Source: Nostoc paludosum FACHB-159
GTDB lineage: Bacteria > Cyanobacteriota > Cyanobacteriia > Cyanobacteriales > Nostocaceae
NCBI RefSeq assembly: GCF_014698835.1
Contig: NZ_JACJTU010000003.1
Location: 186,001 to 250,000 of the forward strand
Length of the DNA stretch: 64,000 bases
Reading direction: 5' to 3'
The notes under the pieces were generated by a model. That model was not told where the DNA came from, ran no database searches, and worked only from the letters and a program-made list of their open reading frames with translations. The stretch's first letter is position 1; every line of letters begins with the position of its first letter. Of the stretch, positions 7,978 through 17,928 are shown in pieces. A program made the translations under genes and the position numbers.

Positions 7978-9393
7978 ATGACTGACAATATAGATTTTCG
8001 TATCGAACGGGATTCGATGGGCGATCGCCAAATTGCTAGTAACGTTTATTACGGTATTCAAACGCTACGGGCAATCGAAAACTTCCCTATCAGCAGCATC
8101 AAGCCTTTGTCTACTTACGTAGATGCTTGTTTGCTAATTAAAAAAGCTACGGCAATTGTTAACGGAGAACTAAATTGCATTCCCCAAGATATTAGTCAAG
8201 CGATAGTGCAAGCAACTGATGAAATTTTAGCTGGGAAGTTGCGCGAACAATTCGTTGTGGATGTTTATCAAGCGGGTGCTGGAACTTCTCACCACATGAA
8301 TGTTAATGAAGTTCTGGCAAATCGCGCCTTAGAAATTCTTGGCGACGAAAAAGGCAATTATAAACGCGTTAGTCCTAACGATCACGTTAACTATGGGCAG
8401 TCTACCAATGATGTGATTCCCACAGCAATTAGGATTGGTGGTTTATTGGCACTTTCTCACACATTACACCCAGCTTTGGAGGAGGCGATCGCTGCCTTAG
8501 AAAACAAAGCTGTAGAATTTCAAGATATCGTCAAATCTGGCAGAACTCACTTACAAGACGCTGTACCTGTGCGCTTGGGTGAAAATTTTCGAGCTTGGGC
8601 ACAAATTCTCACAGAACATCAAAACCGGATTTACACCGCCTCTGGAGATTTGATGGTGCTGGGTTTGGGAGGTAGTGCAGCGGGAACGGGTTTAAATACT
8701 CATCCTTTGTATCGCGCCCGTGTAGTGGAAGTTCTCTCAGAATTAATTGATACTCCATTAGAACCTGCGCCGCACCTGATGGCAGCCATGCAGAGTATGG
8801 CACCATTTGTCAACGTTTCCGGTGCTTTGCGGAACTTAGCCCAGGATTTAGCCAAAATATCTCATGATTTGCGGTTGATGGATTCGGGGCCAAAAACTGG
8901 TTTGAAAGAAATTCAACTGCCGCCAGTACAACCAGGTTCCTCAATTATGCCAGGGAAATATAACCCAGTGATGGCAGAGATGACATCAATGGTATGTTTT
9001 CAGGTGATGGGTTATGACAATGCGATCGCTCTTGCTGCCCAAGCAGGACAATTAGAATTGAATGTGATGATGCCGCTGATTGCCTATAACTTAATTCACA
9101 GCATCGAAATTTTGGGTAATACTATTGCTGCACTTACAGAACGTTCCATCAAAGGAATTACAGCTAACAAAGACCGTTGTTTAGCATACGCTGAAGGTAG
9201 TTTAGCTTTAGTAACTGCACTCAACACTCACATCGGTTATTTAAATGCCGCAGCTGTGGCCAAAGAATCTTTAGAAACTGGTAAATCCCTACGGCAAATC
9301 GTCTTAGAACGAGGATTAATGAGTGAGGCAGATTTATCTACAGTGTTAAATCTAGAACAAATGAGTGCTATTTTACCTCTGAGTCGAGAATAA
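7978..9393 (+). CDS. aspA: Aspartate ammonia-lyase (fumarase/aspartase superfamily)
   Basis: The 471-residue enzyme reversibly splits L-aspartate into fumarate and ammonia in the cytoplasm. Superfamily signatures are visible: GAGTSHHMNVNEV, the catalytic-region NYGQSTNDVIPTA, SGRTHLQDAVP, and the flexible loop GSSIMPGKYNPVMAEM with the catalytic Ser. The N-terminus (FRIERDSMGDRQI...YYGIQTLRAIENFPIS) fits aspartase rather than fumarase, which usually has a W-G-x-Q-T-x-R-S version. MPGKYNP deviates slightly from the common MPxKVNP. It converges with the P-type ATPase gene across a palindromic repeat. A fumarase role is the main alternative. Confidence 0.82.
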   Translation: MTDNIDFRIERDSMGDRQIASNVYYGIQTLRAIENFPISSIKPLSTYVDACLLIKKATAIVNGELNCIPQDISQAIVQATDEILAGKLREQFVVDVYQAGAGTSHHMNVNEVLANRALEILGDEKGNYKRVSPNDHVNYGQSTNDVIPTAIRIGGLLALSHTLHPALEEAIAALENKAVEFQDIVKSGRTHLQDAVPVRLGENFRAWAQILTEHQNRIYTASGDLMVLGLGGSAAGTGLNTHPLYRARVVEVLSELIDTPLEPAPHLMAAMQSMAPFVNVSGALRNLAQDLAKISHDLRLMDSGPKTGLKEIQLPPVQPGSSIMPGKYNPVMAEMTSMVCFQVMGYDNAIALAAQAGQLELNVMMPLIAYNLIHSIEILGNTIAALTERSIKGITANKDRCLAYAEGSLALVTALNTHIGYLNAAAVAKESLETGKSLRQIVLERGLMSEADLSTVLNLEQMSAILPLSRE

Positions 9394-9395
9394 AA

Positions 9396-9471
9396 ACAAC
9401 GATTCTGCATGATATCAAAATCGTTGTAGAGAAGCAGCAGTTGTAGAGACGTAGCAGTGCTACGTCTCTAC
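9396..9471. terminator. Two hairpins between convergent genes; palindromic interspersed repeat
   Basis: The first hairpin has arms 9396-9404 (acaacgatt) and 9419-9427. The second is a perfect palindrome with 14-bp arms 9443-9456 and 9458-9471 around a single base (gtagagacgtagca...). It starts 3 bases after the aspartase stop and ends next to the ATPase stop codon at 9472, so it may serve as a bidirectional terminator. Related copies are at 14958-15012 (both parts) and 59351-59377 (second part). Confidence 0.65.
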
Positions 9472-12219
9472 TTAATTTGGCGGATCAAAACGATTCACCA
9501 CCGCAGCCCACAAAATCATTGGTGAACCTACCGTTAAACACAACAACCACTGCTGTAAATTTAACGGTGCTGTTTCAAAAACTTCATTAATCAATGGCAC
9601 ATGGGCAAAGACAATTTGCAAAAGAATTGCCCCTAAAATTCCAAATCCAATGGCGGGTATATCGATATTTTCTTTAATTGTGCCATCCATCTTAGCAATC
9701 AAATTCGGAATTAATTGACTAATGCTCAATAAATAGAATATCCTTCCGGCAATCAAAGAGTTAATCGCCATTGTTCTCGCTAAATCTATATTGCCTGTGG
9801 TTTGGCGAATATATTCAAATACCCCAAATATCACAATCCAGTTAAACAGAGAAATTGCCAAAATCCTTTTTAAACGACTGCCAGAAATTAACGGTTCATT
9901 GGCATGGCGCGGTGCTTGCTGCATTACGTTTTGCGCTTTTGGCTCAAAAGCTAAAGGCACTGTCATTGTGATGGAATTAAGCATATTTAGCCACAGAACT
10001 TGTAAAGATAAAATTGGTAAATCTCTGGCTAATAATGTGCTAATTAAAATCGTCATTGATTCGCCACCGTTCACTGGCAAAATAAAACAAATCGCCTTCA
10101 GCAGATTTTTATAAACCGCCCGTCCTTCTTCTATAGCAGCTTCAATGGAGGCAAAATTATCATCTGTAAGCAGCATATCGGCGGCTTCTTTGGCGACTTC
10201 TGTACCAGCACCACCCATCGCAATCCCAATGTCTGCTTGTTTTAAAGCCGGTGCATCGTTGACACCATCTCCTGTCATAGCGACGATTTCACCTTTTGAT
10301 TGCAAGGCTTCAACTAAACGCAGTTTTTGTTCTGGGGCGACACGGGCAAAAACTACACCTTCTTCGGCAACTTGGGCGAGTTCTGTTCGATCCATTTTTG
10401 CTAGTTCTGTACCTGTGAAAGCCAGAACTGAACCATTTTTGTTGATGCCCATGCGGCGGGCGATCGCCTGTGCTGTGATAGCATGATCGCCAGTAATCAT
10501 TTTGACTTGAATCCCAGCTTCTTGACAGGCTTGCACCGCCTTAATGGCACTCTCACGCGGCGGATCGATCATTCCCTGCAAGCCGATGAAAATTAACCCA
10601 GTAGCAATATCTGGATGATCCAGTGTATTTTGTCTATCGGGTACTGCTTTCTTCGCCAAAGCTAATACCCGTAAGCCTTGTCGTGCCATAATATTGACTT
10701 CCCGTTCGATGCTAGTTTGTCGTAATGTTTCTACACAATCTAACGGGCGGGGTTGTCCCTCAGTGTTCAACATCAAGGTGCAGCGCTGAAGAATTGCCTC
10801 CACTGAACCCTTAACATAGATAGTCTTACCTTGGGGTGTGGCGTGCAAAGTCGCCATGTATTGAAAGTCTGATTCAAAGGGAATTGCATCTAACCTCGGC
10901 ATTTGTTTGGCTAAGGTTGGCTGACTAAAACCTGCTTTGTTTGCGGATGTAATTAATGCCCCTTCTGTAGGATCTCCTATAACTACCCACCTACCATTCT
11001 TCTTCTCTAAGTGGGAGTCGTTACACAACAACCCGGCAATTAAGCATTCTTGCAAACCCTTATCGCTGTTGAGGTTCACAGGTTTGTCATCTATCAAGAT
11101 TTCGCCGTCTGGTGTGTAACCAATACCACTGACAGTATATTGGTGTCCCCCAGTATAAATTGCTTGTACTGTCATCTGGTTTTCTGTCAAAGTCCCAGTT
11201 TTATCGGAACAAATAACAGTTGCACTCCCTAAGGTTTCTACAGCTGGCAATTTGCGGATAATAGCGTTGCGTCGCGCCATGCGGGAAACGCCTATGGCTA
11301 ACGTCACTGTAACTACTGCTGGTAATCCTTCAGGGATGGCACTGACTGTTAAAGCGACTGCTGCTTCTAAAGCTTCTTGAAAACCTCGAAAGCTTAATCC
11401 CACTACGAAGCAGAGGGTTGCCAAACCTAAGACCATATACAGCCAATTCTGGCTAAATTTATCGAATTTTCTGGTTAATGGGGTCGAAATATCGGTGTGC
11501 TGTTCCATTAACTGGGAAATCCGCCCGGTTTCTGTGGTCTTACCTGTGGCAACTACAACACCAGTACCTTGCCCAAAGGTAACGAAGCCACCCGCATAAG
11601 CCATGTTTTTGCGTTCGGCTAAAGGCGTATCTGGCTTGATAATTTGAGTATTTTTTTCTACCGCTACAGATTCACCAGTCAGGGCAGATTCATCTACTTG
11701 TAAATTTTTAACTTGAATCAACCGTAAATCTGCTGGAACTTTATCACCGGAAGTTAGTAATACAATATCTCCAGGTACTAACTCACTGGAAGAAATACGT
11801 ATTTTTTGACCATCACGGATGATGGTGGCTTCTGTGGTGATGGCTTTGGCAAGGGCGGCGATCGCACCTTCAGCTTTCGATTCCTGAATAAACCCAATGA
11901 TGGCGTTGGTGGTAGTCACGCCCCAAATGACACCAGCGTTCACCAAGCTGCCAGTTACAGCCTTGACTAAACCTGCACACAACAAAATAATCAGCAGTGG
12001 TTGGTTAAATTGCAGTAAAAATTTTAACCACCAAGGTTTGGTTTTCTTACCTGTGAGTTCGTTTGCCCCCACCTCAGACAATAGCTTTTTAGCTACTGCA
12101 CTACTTAAGCCATTCTCAGCATCAGTATTTAAACGGGCGATCGCTTCGGGAATTTCCAATGTATGCCAAACTGCGGACTGTTTCTCTTGGGGTGTGATGG
12201 TAAATACTGCCTGTGCCAT
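9472..12219 (-). CDS. P-type cation-transporting ATPase (P2-like)
   Basis: This 915-residue membrane ATPase carries the full P-type set: N-terminal cation-ATPase domain, actuator loop with TGES, M4 motif S-A-I-P-E-G-L-P, phosphorylation motif [12 protein letters not shown], nucleotide-binding KGSVE, and hinge [22 protein letters not shown]. It exports or exchanges a cation at the cytoplasmic or thylakoid membrane. M6 reads [15 protein letters not shown], not the acidic pattern of SERCA, so calcium specificity is doubtful and I leave the ion open (PacL- and Pma1-like cyanobacterial ATPases are the nearest kinds I know). The promoter region has several inverted repeats (12233-12344). Confidence 0.9.
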   Translation of the reverse strand: MAQAVFTITPQEKQSAVWHTLEIPEAIARLNTDAENGLSSAVAKKLLSEVGANELTGKKTKPWWLKFLLQFNQPLLIILLCAGLVKAVTGSLVNAGVIWGVTTTNAIIGFIQESKAEGAIAALAKAITTEATIIRDGQKIRISSSELVPGDIVLLTSGDKVPADLRLIQVKNLQVDESALTGESVAVEKNTQIIKPDTPLAERKNMAYAGGFVTFGQGTGVVVATGKTTETGRISQLMEQHTDISTPLTRKFDKFSQNWLYMVLGLATLCFVVGLSFRGFQEALEAAVALTVSAIPEGLPAVVTVTLAIGVSRMARRNAIIRKLPAVETLGSATVICSDKTGTLTENQMTVQAIYTGGHQYTVSGIGYTPDGEILIDDKPVNLNSDKGLQECLIAGLLCNDSHLEKKNGRWVVIGDPTEGALITSANKAGFSQPTLAKQMPRLDAIPFESDFQYMATLHATPQGKTIYVKGSVEAILQRCTLMLNTEGQPRPLDCVETLRQTSIEREVNIMARQGLRVLALAKKAVPDRQNTLDHPDIATGLIFIGLQGMIDPPRESAIKAVQACQEAGIQVKMITGDHAITAQAIARRMGINKNGSVLAFTGTELAKMDRTELAQVAEEGVVFARVAPEQKLRLVEALQSKGEIVAMTGDGVNDAPALKQADIGIAMGGAGTEVAKEAADMLLTDDNFASIEAAIEEGRAVYKNLLKAICFILPVNGGESMTILISTLLARDLPILSLQVLWLNMLNSITMTVPLAFEPKAQNVMQQAPRHANEPLISGSRLKRILAISLFNWIVIFGVFEYIRQTTGNIDLARTMAINSLIAGRIFYLLSISQLIPNLIAKMDGTIKENIDIPAIGFGILGAILLQIVFAHVPLINEVFETAPLNLQQWLLCLTVGSPMILWAAVVNRFDPPN

Positions 12220-12232
12220 AACTAATAATTTT

Positions 12233-12344
12233 TTAGTGTTAATTATTTAATAGCACTAAAAATAAGTGCTAAATTAAAACAAGCACTAATAATATTTGAT
12301 ACAAATCATAGTTAGCTTCAATGGTTGCTCAGGAACCATTGAAG
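12233..12344. promoter_or_regulatory. Inverted repeats upstream of the P-type ATPase gene
   Basis: Between the ATPase ATG (12219) and the divergent gene at 12394 there are tagcact / agtgcta arms at 12251-12257 and 12265-12271, another agcact at 12282-12287, and a perfect 11-bp stem with arms 12316-12326 (cttcaatggtt) and 12334-12344 around a 7-base loop. The repeated TAGCACT motif could be a repressor operator. No regulator is identified. Confidence 0.4.
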
Positions 12345-12393
12345 TGAGTATGCTTGCCATGATGGTGGGGATTAAAACCAAGGGCAAAAAGTA

Positions 12394-13476
12394 GTGAGTT
12401 TGGAACTGTCTACTTCTTTACAATTGATTGGGCGATCGCTGGAATTTCAGCGCATTGTCGAAGTGCTAGCGCAAGATGGAGACTTGCTGATTACTGGCGT
12501 ACCGGGTAGTGGGCGGCGGACTTTAGTGCGAGTGGCTACCCAAGAAGTTGGGGCGATGGTTTTGGAGATAGATTGCATCCGGGCGATCGATGGGGAGAGA
12601 TTTATTCAACTGCTAGCAGAAGCGATTAGTCAAAACTGGCAAGCAGCACAAATTCAAGATTGGGTAACTAACTTTGGCAATGAGTTTTTTGTCTTTCATC
12701 CAGAAGGCAAACTCAAGTTATTGCGTTCTCTGAACCAAAAGCAGCTATGGCAAGCATTTGAAATTTTGCTCAAGTTGCTGCAAATTATGGCTATTAGTTT
12801 GAATAAGCGTGTGGTGCTGATTTTGCAAAGTTTTCCGCATATTCGGTCTTGGGATCGCAATCATTTGTGGGAAGCTACATTTAGGCAAGAAATCAATGTG
12901 CAAACTCATGTCAGCTATGTTTTAGTAGCAACAATCGCTGAAACAAGTCATCAAACAGATGAAACAAATTATCCCTTAGAAACTATACAATTAGCGCCCT
13001 TAGCTAATGACGTTTTAGCATTATGGGCGAGGGAAATATTGCATACACAAAAACTGAAATTCGATCCTCGTTCTCAAGCACTGCAATTATTTTTAGATGC
13101 TGTACAAGGACACATTGGTGACGCTATGGCCATAGTTCGCCGCCTGCAAACTTTTTCTTATCCTGATGGTTTAATTAGTGAAGCAGCAGTGGAACAGGCA
13201 ATAGAAGGATTGCTCAAAGATTTATCTTTAACATTTGAATCTTTACTGATGTTATTACCAGCAAATCAAGTGCATCTTTTGGAATCTTTAGCTTTAGATC
13301 CTACAGATAAGCCACAAAGTAAAGAATATATTCAAAAACATGGTCTTTCAAGAGGTGGTAGCCTTCAGGGTTCCCTGAGTGGATTACAGCACAAAGGTTT
13401 AATCTACAGTGCTGAACAAGGTTATCAACTGGCATTACCTTTATTAGCTTTGTGGTTACGGCAGAGGTTAAGTTAG
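12394..13476 (+). CDS. ATP-binding-like protein with degenerate P-loop
   Basis: The 360-residue protein starts at GTG and resembles AAA/STAND-like ATP-binding proteins. Residues 35-43 read GVPGSGRRT where a Walker A motif (GxxxxGK[ST]) would be, so the lysine is replaced by arginine. A hydrophobic strand VVLILQSFPHI (~137-147) could be the Walker B strand but has no following acidic pair. The C-terminal part (residues ~285-360) looks like a winged-helix module (G-L-S-R-G-G-S-L-Q-G-S-L-S-G-L-Q-H-K-G-L-I). The following DUF362 gene begins 50 bases after the stop, so the two may form an operon. Function unknown. Confidence 0.7.
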   Translation: MSLELSTSLQLIGRSLEFQRIVEVLAQDGDLLITGVPGSGRRTLVRVATQEVGAMVLEIDCIRAIDGERFIQLLAEAISQNWQAAQIQDWVTNFGNEFFVFHPEGKLKLLRSLNQKQLWQAFEILLKLLQIMAISLNKRVVLILQSFPHIRSWDRNHLWEATFRQEINVQTHVSYVLVATIAETSHQTDETNYPLETIQLAPLANDVLALWAREILHTQKLKFDPRSQALQLFLDAVQGHIGDAMAIVRRLQTFSYPDGLISEAAVEQAIEGLLKDLSLTFESLLMLLPANQVHLLESLALDPTDKPQSKEYIQKHGLSRGGSLQGSLSGLQHKGLIYSAEQGYQLALPLLALWLRQRLS

Positions 13477-13526
13477 TAAGTGACTAATGAGTGTTGGCGC
13501 TATTCACTACTCGTAACTTATTATCT

Positions 13527-14498
13527 ATGCAGACTCAAAAACCATCTGTTAGTCTCATTCGGGCTACATCCTATGAACGAGAAGCCTTACGAGAATCTTT
13601 AGTGACACTGCTGGAACCTTTTGGAGGAATGGCAGCGTTTGTTAAAAAAGGCGATCGCGTTTTACTCAAACCCAATCTGCTCACAGGTGCGCGTCCTGGT
13701 AAAGAGTGTATCACGCGTGCAGAACTAGTTTACGCAGTTGCCCAAATGGTAATCGCAGTTGGCGGAAAGCCATTTTTGGGTGATAGTCCAGCTTTTGGCA
13801 GCGCCAAGGGTGTAGCAGTAGCAAATGGCTATCTGCCTATTTTAGAAGAACTCAACCTTCCCATCATCGATTTTCACGGACAGCGTTACCAAACCGTCAG
13901 CGATAATTTTAACCACCTGCGGCTGTCTAAAGAAGCGATGGAAGCAGATGTGGTAATTAACCTACCGAAAGTCAAATCCCATGCCCAGTTGACATTAACC
14001 TTGGGCGTAAAAAACTTGTTTGGTTGCGTTCCCGGCAAAATGAAAGCTTGGTGGCACATGGAAGCCGGAAAAGACGCCAACAGGTTTGCTGAAATGTTAG
14101 TAGAAACTGCTAGGGCAATTAACCCTAACTTAACCATATTAGATGGCATCATCGGTCATGAAGGCAATGGCCCTAGTAACGGTGAACCTCGCCAATTGGG
14201 CATTTTAGCAGCTGCATCAGATATATTTGCCCTAGATCGAGCAATGGTGGAAATCCTCAATGTTCCTCCCGAACAAGTGCCTACAGTTGCAGCTTCCCAA
14301 AGATTAGGAGTTTGTCCAGAACTTGCTGCCATAGAGTTTCCAAATTTAAATCCTGACTTATTAAAAATAGAAGATTGGCGGCTACCAGACAAATTAATGC
14401 CCATCGATTTTGGTATGCCCCGCGTCATTAAATCTACGTTTAAGCATCTTTACACCCGGTTTATCAAGGAACCAATGAGTGTTTACGCGAGAAACTAG
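13527..14498 (+). CDS. DUF362 domain-containing protein
   Basis: This 323-residue protein belongs to DUF362, an uncharacterised family often annotated as iron-sulfur related. Typical stretches are V-L-L-K-P-N-L-L near residue 45, D-S-P-A-F-G-S-A, D-V-V-I-N-L-P-K-V-K-S-H and the GVKNLFG-C-V-P-G-K segment. No CxxCxxC ferredoxin module is visible, so this is the short form. I use the ATG at 13527; a TTG at 13491 would add 12 residues encoded by what looks like intergenic sequence. It follows the degenerate P-loop gene. Confidence 0.82.
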   Translation: MQTQKPSVSLIRATSYEREALRESLVTLLEPFGGMAAFVKKGDRVLLKPNLLTGARPGKECITRAELVYAVAQMVIAVGGKPFLGDSPAFGSAKGVAVANGYLPILEELNLPIIDFHGQRYQTVSDNFNHLRLSKEAMEADVVINLPKVKSHAQLTLTLGVKNLFGCVPGKMKAWWHMEAGKDANRFAEMLVETARAINPNLTILDGIIGHEGNGPSNGEPRQLGILAAASDIFALDRAMVEILNVPPEQVPTVAASQRLGVCPELAAIEFPNLNPDLLKIEDWRLPDKLMPIDFGMPRVIKSTFKHLYTRFIKEPMSVYARN

Positions 14499-14649
14499 GG
14501 AATAGGGACTGGGTAGTGTGGGGAGTAAGAAAATTTATGCTTCTGGCTCCTCCCACACCTCCCAATGCCCAATTTAAAATTGCAAACTTCGTTACAGCAA
14601 TTTCATTTATTAGCAAAGTAATCTGTAATTACCCTCCGATTGCTTAACC

Positions 14650-14683
14650 AAACCGTCCTAGTTAATATAGTGGCGGTTTTTTT
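14650..14683 (+). terminator. Rho-independent terminator-like hairpin
   Basis: Arms aaaccgtc (14650-14657) and ggcggttt (14672-14679), with one G-T wobble, are followed by T residues to 14683. It lies about 150 bases after the DUF362 stop codon. Confidence 0.5.
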
Positions 14684-14857
14684 AATTGGTTAATACGAAT
14701 TCGCAATACTCACAAAGGTAGGAAGCAACGCAATTTTTGAACTTTACATTGTATATGGTTTTTAAGGTTTGAATCTGTGAACGAGTTTTAGATAATTACT
14801 ATAATTTATTTTTAGAAAGTTATCTTATATACATAAATTATTAATTGTTAAAAATAC

Positions 14858-14892
14858 AGGCTTATGACACAGTAATACTGTGCCATAAGCCT
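14858..14892. repeat. Near-perfect 35-base palindrome
   Basis: aggcttatg (14858-14866) pairs with cataagcct (14884-14892), and after one mismatch cacagta (14868-14874) pairs with 14876-14882. It lies in the 694-base gap between the DUF362 gene and the EndoU gene. On the minus strand it is followed by a short T-rich run, so it could be a distal terminator for the EndoU transcript. Confidence 0.6.
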
Positions 14893-14957
14893 TAAAAATC
14901 GCCACTCTAGCTTCAAATCATACTGAATTATTGCCGTTGCTAATTTTATGTATGAAA

Positions 14958-15012
14958 ACGATTGTGCATGATATCAAAATCATTGTAGAGACGTTGCATT
15001 GCAACGTCTCTA
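14958..15012. repeat. Palindromic interspersed repeat, second copy
   Basis: The stretch gcatgatatcaaaatc is shared exactly with 9407-9422. The palindrome that follows has 13-bp arms 14986-14998 (tagagacgttgca) and 15000-15012. After it, 15080-15125 carries a caaagggcgcaaaggacaca type of repeat. No gene is supported between 14499 and 15192. Confidence 0.75.
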
Positions 15013-15192
15013 TGTGTCGATTCACATACCAACTCATACCAATTCTGTATGAAGATGCGCCAAAGTATATAAGAAACGAACCGCAAAGGGCGCAAAGGAC
15101 ACAAAGTAAAGAAAGAAAGAAGCAAGCCAAGAGAATTTGGCGCAGCCTCACAAAGAAATGGTATCAGGAACGCCGAATTCTGAATTCTTTAG

Positions 15193-16527
15193 TTATAAAA
15201 AGTTGATAACTTTCCCCTCCCCAGCTTTTTTATAAAACACCGAAGCAATGATTTCGCCATCTGGTTGATAAAGTCCAATCTGACCACCGGAATTACCGAG
15301 TTGCATAGATAGAGGGCTATTTGTCCGCACAATAAATTGTTTTTGCTCATCAGGCGCTAATGTTCCTTCCAATATCCGCCGCCGACCGGCTTTATCTGTG
15401 AGGAACCACCCATCTAACGCAATTGGTGTTGACGATATATTTTTTAACTCAACCCATTCCCCGGATTCCGATCTTTCTGGATTTGGGAGGGCTGCGGCCA
15501 CAACTACTGGGCCGCTTTGCATTTGTACATCTTCAAGTGGACGCGAGATAGGGCCACTACCAGGACGTGGTAAAGGCTCAAAGTTTCCACCACCACGGAA
15601 TTCTGGATAAAATGAGCGTATGTGTTTGCCCCGCTCTTTTTCTTTAGTTGTTTCGCGGTAAATTACCAAGTTATAATTTCCGCCTTGAATAGTCACAGCC
15701 CGCCGTTCATTTGTAGTCAAATTTTGAACGGACTCGTAGTAGGCTACAGTCCCCAGAGCAAAATTACATTCGGGACTAGTACCGACAAAAAAGCCTCCCC
15801 GTTCCTTAAAAATCTGGGCAACAGGATCGCCAGCCATATTACTTAATATCCAGGTCATTTGTAGCGTTACTACGTGGGGATTTTGCACCTCAGACACCCC
15901 AGGTAACTTATACTGCGTACCGAGAAAGTTTACTCGTCCCTTGGCTTCATCTAAATAAAACTTCACCCAGTTGTGATAACCACTAATCTCTCCCCAACGC
16001 GGGCCACCCCCTGGATTAAATTTACCCTCGCCAACAAATACATGTTCAAATCCAGAACAGTAGTTGAGAATATCATCTCCAAAATAATTGGTGAATGGTT
16101 CAAACCAGATTTGATTTATATCTCTGAGAAACTCATCTTTTGAAATCGGTTTTCTCAGACCATTGGTGATGTAATCATAGGCAATTTTCATCGGTTCAGT
16201 ATCTAGTAACAGGTGAAGAAATTTATTAATTTCATCATTTTCCTGTTCTGTAAACTCTTCCGGGTCGCGGTAATTCACCAAATAATTATCAAACAATTGA
16301 ATTAATGCTGCATAAGTACCATCTGCAAAACGTTCATCTTTAACTTTATGGAACAGAGGACGAACTGCCAAATCAGTCCATTTATCTCCTGCTGCTTTCA
16401 CTTGATGATCGAGTAGGATATCGGCATCTGGGTCAACCCAATTTCCCTCGGCATCACGTACACTGACCGAAAAGCGATTAGTGTCAGCTTCCCAGATTTT
16501 ATCGTAAATAGTTGGATCGGCAGCCAT
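15193..16527 (-). CDS. EndoU (XendoU-type) endoribonuclease fused to a lamin-tail domain
   Basis: The 444-residue protein has an EndoU domain at residues ~1-305, of the kind best known from eukaryotic XendoU and nidoviral NendoU, which cut RNA at uridines. Key motifs are S-G-F-E-H-V-F-V-G-E (candidate catalytic His162) and I-S-G-Y-H-N-W-V-K-F-Y-L (His185); the third catalytic residue, a Lys, is not certain. Residues ~340-444 form a lamin-tail domain (G-E-W-V-E-L-K-N...L-D-G-W-F-L-T-D-K-A-G-R-R), a beta-sandwich often found on secreted or surface nucleases. I choose the ATG at 16527 because GGAG lies 10 bases upstream and homology begins there; a start at 16677 is possible. No signal peptide is seen. 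The upstream gene is another nuclease-like protein. Confidence 0.85.
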   Translation of the reverse strand: MAADPTIYDKIWEADTNRFSVSVRDAEGNWVDPDADILLDHQVKAAGDKWTDLAVRPLFHKVKDERFADGTYAALIQLFDNYLVNYRDPEEFTEQENDEINKFLHLLLDTEPMKIAYDYITNGLRKPISKDEFLRDINQIWFEPFTNYFGDDILNYCSGFEHVFVGEGKFNPGGGPRWGEISGYHNWVKFYLDEAKGRVNFLGTQYKLPGVSEVQNPHVVTLQMTWILSNMAGDPVAQIFKERGGFFVGTSPECNFALGTVAYYESVQNLTTNERRAVTIQGGNYNLVIYRETTKEKERGKHIRSFYPEFRGGGNFEPLPRPGSGPISRPLEDVQMQSGPVVVAAALPNPERSESGEWVELKNISSTPIALDGWFLTDKAGRRRILEGTLAPDEQKQFIVRTNSPLSMQLGNSGGQIGLYQPDGEIIASVFYKKAGEGKVINFL

Positions 16528-16791
16528 CTTATTTTTACTCCTATTTTTTGTTTTTTGACAGTAAAAACTTAGTCTCAAGCTTTCATTCTGATAAACAGAA
16601 TTTAAGCTAAAACACATCGTTAAGAATTCAGTACTTAGCAATGGAATCAAAGACACTCCTGAATTCTTAGATCGCATCTATAATTGGATAATTATTTGAT
16701 TCATTTGTCCCTTTTGATTGTTCATTTATAAATAAAAATGAACAATCAAAAATGACAATCTTAAGCATAAATATGCAAATATAATACATAT

Positions 16792-17787
16792 TTACAAATC
16801 AAAAACTGCAATTATTGGTGCATGGTCTGACCCAGGTTTGCCCCGCCTTAAGTTTGGGTCATCGCTAACAGAAGGTAAACTATCCATAGCATCAATATAG
16901 CTGTCCACTTGGGGTAATTTGCGCGGTTGACCAGGTAACAACTCTTGACTAACAAAAATATGATCTATTAACTCTTTGTTGTTCTGAAAAATACGCGAGT
17001 ATCGTCTTTTTTCATCAATCAAAGGAGCTAGATTAAATAGTCTGGTATCATCTCCTTTGTCTAACAAATTAAACCCACGTGTCCCAATTTCGCTACCACT
17101 TGGGCCATGAAGAATCTGAGTAGTAGCAGCAGATGGTACATCATTTAAATCTCCTAGAACAATCAGACCTTGGTTGGCATTATTTTCTAGTAACTTATTT
17201 GCTTTGACACGCAATGCAACTGCTTCTGCTGTCCGCTTTATAAGTGCTAAGCCAGCAACTAGACTACGCTCATTTTCATCTTTTGGAGCAAAACGTGGAT
17301 TATTGTTTGTTGAAGAAAAAGTTAGCAGTTTAGACTTGAAGTGTGCATTGATAATATGAATAGAAATATTTTCTTGAGGTTTGACAAGAATTCGCAAAGC
17401 GCCCCGACCCATGCGGTTAACTTCAGTTAAGTTTCCTTCTGTGTCTTGACTGATGACTTTAGAAAAGCCACCTTCAGGAAAATTTATGATATCTTCCTGT
17501 TCAGCGATCGCTATTTTTGAAAAAAACCCAACCCGAATTCCACGAGGGTCTGGAAATGCAGATAAACATGTATGAGGATAGCGCCCTTCTAACAGTGCTA
17601 ACAATTCTGTAAATGCCTTCAAATCCCCAACTTCTTGAACAGCTAGCACATCAGGATCGAGAGTCAGAATTACACTAGCTAAGCTATTCAATTTTTCTGT
17701 ATATTCTGCTTCCGTTTTTGGGCTAAAATTATTACCCAAAGAGAATAAATTCTCTACATTCCAAGTCATGACCTTAAATATAGCCAT
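16792..17787 (-). CDS. Endonuclease/exonuclease/phosphatase family protein
   Basis: The 331-residue protein has the exonuclease III/DNase I-like fold of metal-dependent phosphoesterases. Signature elements are MTWNVENLF (Asn), VLAVQEVGD (Glu), INAHFKSK, VLGDLNDVPS (Asp and Asn), ELIDHIFVS and GSDHAPI (catalytic Asp-His) at the C-terminus. Substrates in this superfamily range from nucleic acids to phospholipids. No signal peptide is visible. It lies 264 bases upstream of the EndoU-LTD gene on the same strand, so the pair may act on the same nucleic-acid substrate, which is inference. Confidence 0.87.
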   Translation of the reverse strand: MAIFKVMTWNVENLFSLGNNFSPKTEAEYTEKLNSLASVILTLDPDVLAVQEVGDLKAFTELLALLEGRYPHTCLSAFPDPRGIRVGFFSKIAIAEQEDIINFPEGGFSKVISQDTEGNLTEVNRMGRGALRILVKPQENISIHIINAHFKSKLLTFSSTNNNPRFAPKDENERSLVAGLALIKRTAEAVALRVKANKLLENNANQGLIVLGDLNDVPSAATTQILHGPSGSEIGTRGFNLLDKGDDTRLFNLAPLIDEKRRYSRIFQNNKELIDHIFVSQELLPGQPRKLPQVDSYIDAMDSLPSVSDDPNLRRGKPGSDHAPIIAVFDL

Positions 17788-17928
17788 ACTTGCTCCAAAT
17801 ATAATAGATAAATTTTGGTATTGAACTTATTTCTACAAAGACATCTTACTGCAAAAAAAATTTTTCTGAATGAATATTTACTAAGTTTTAAAAAGCGAGC
17901 GAGTCACCTTGCCTTGTAGAATTAATAT

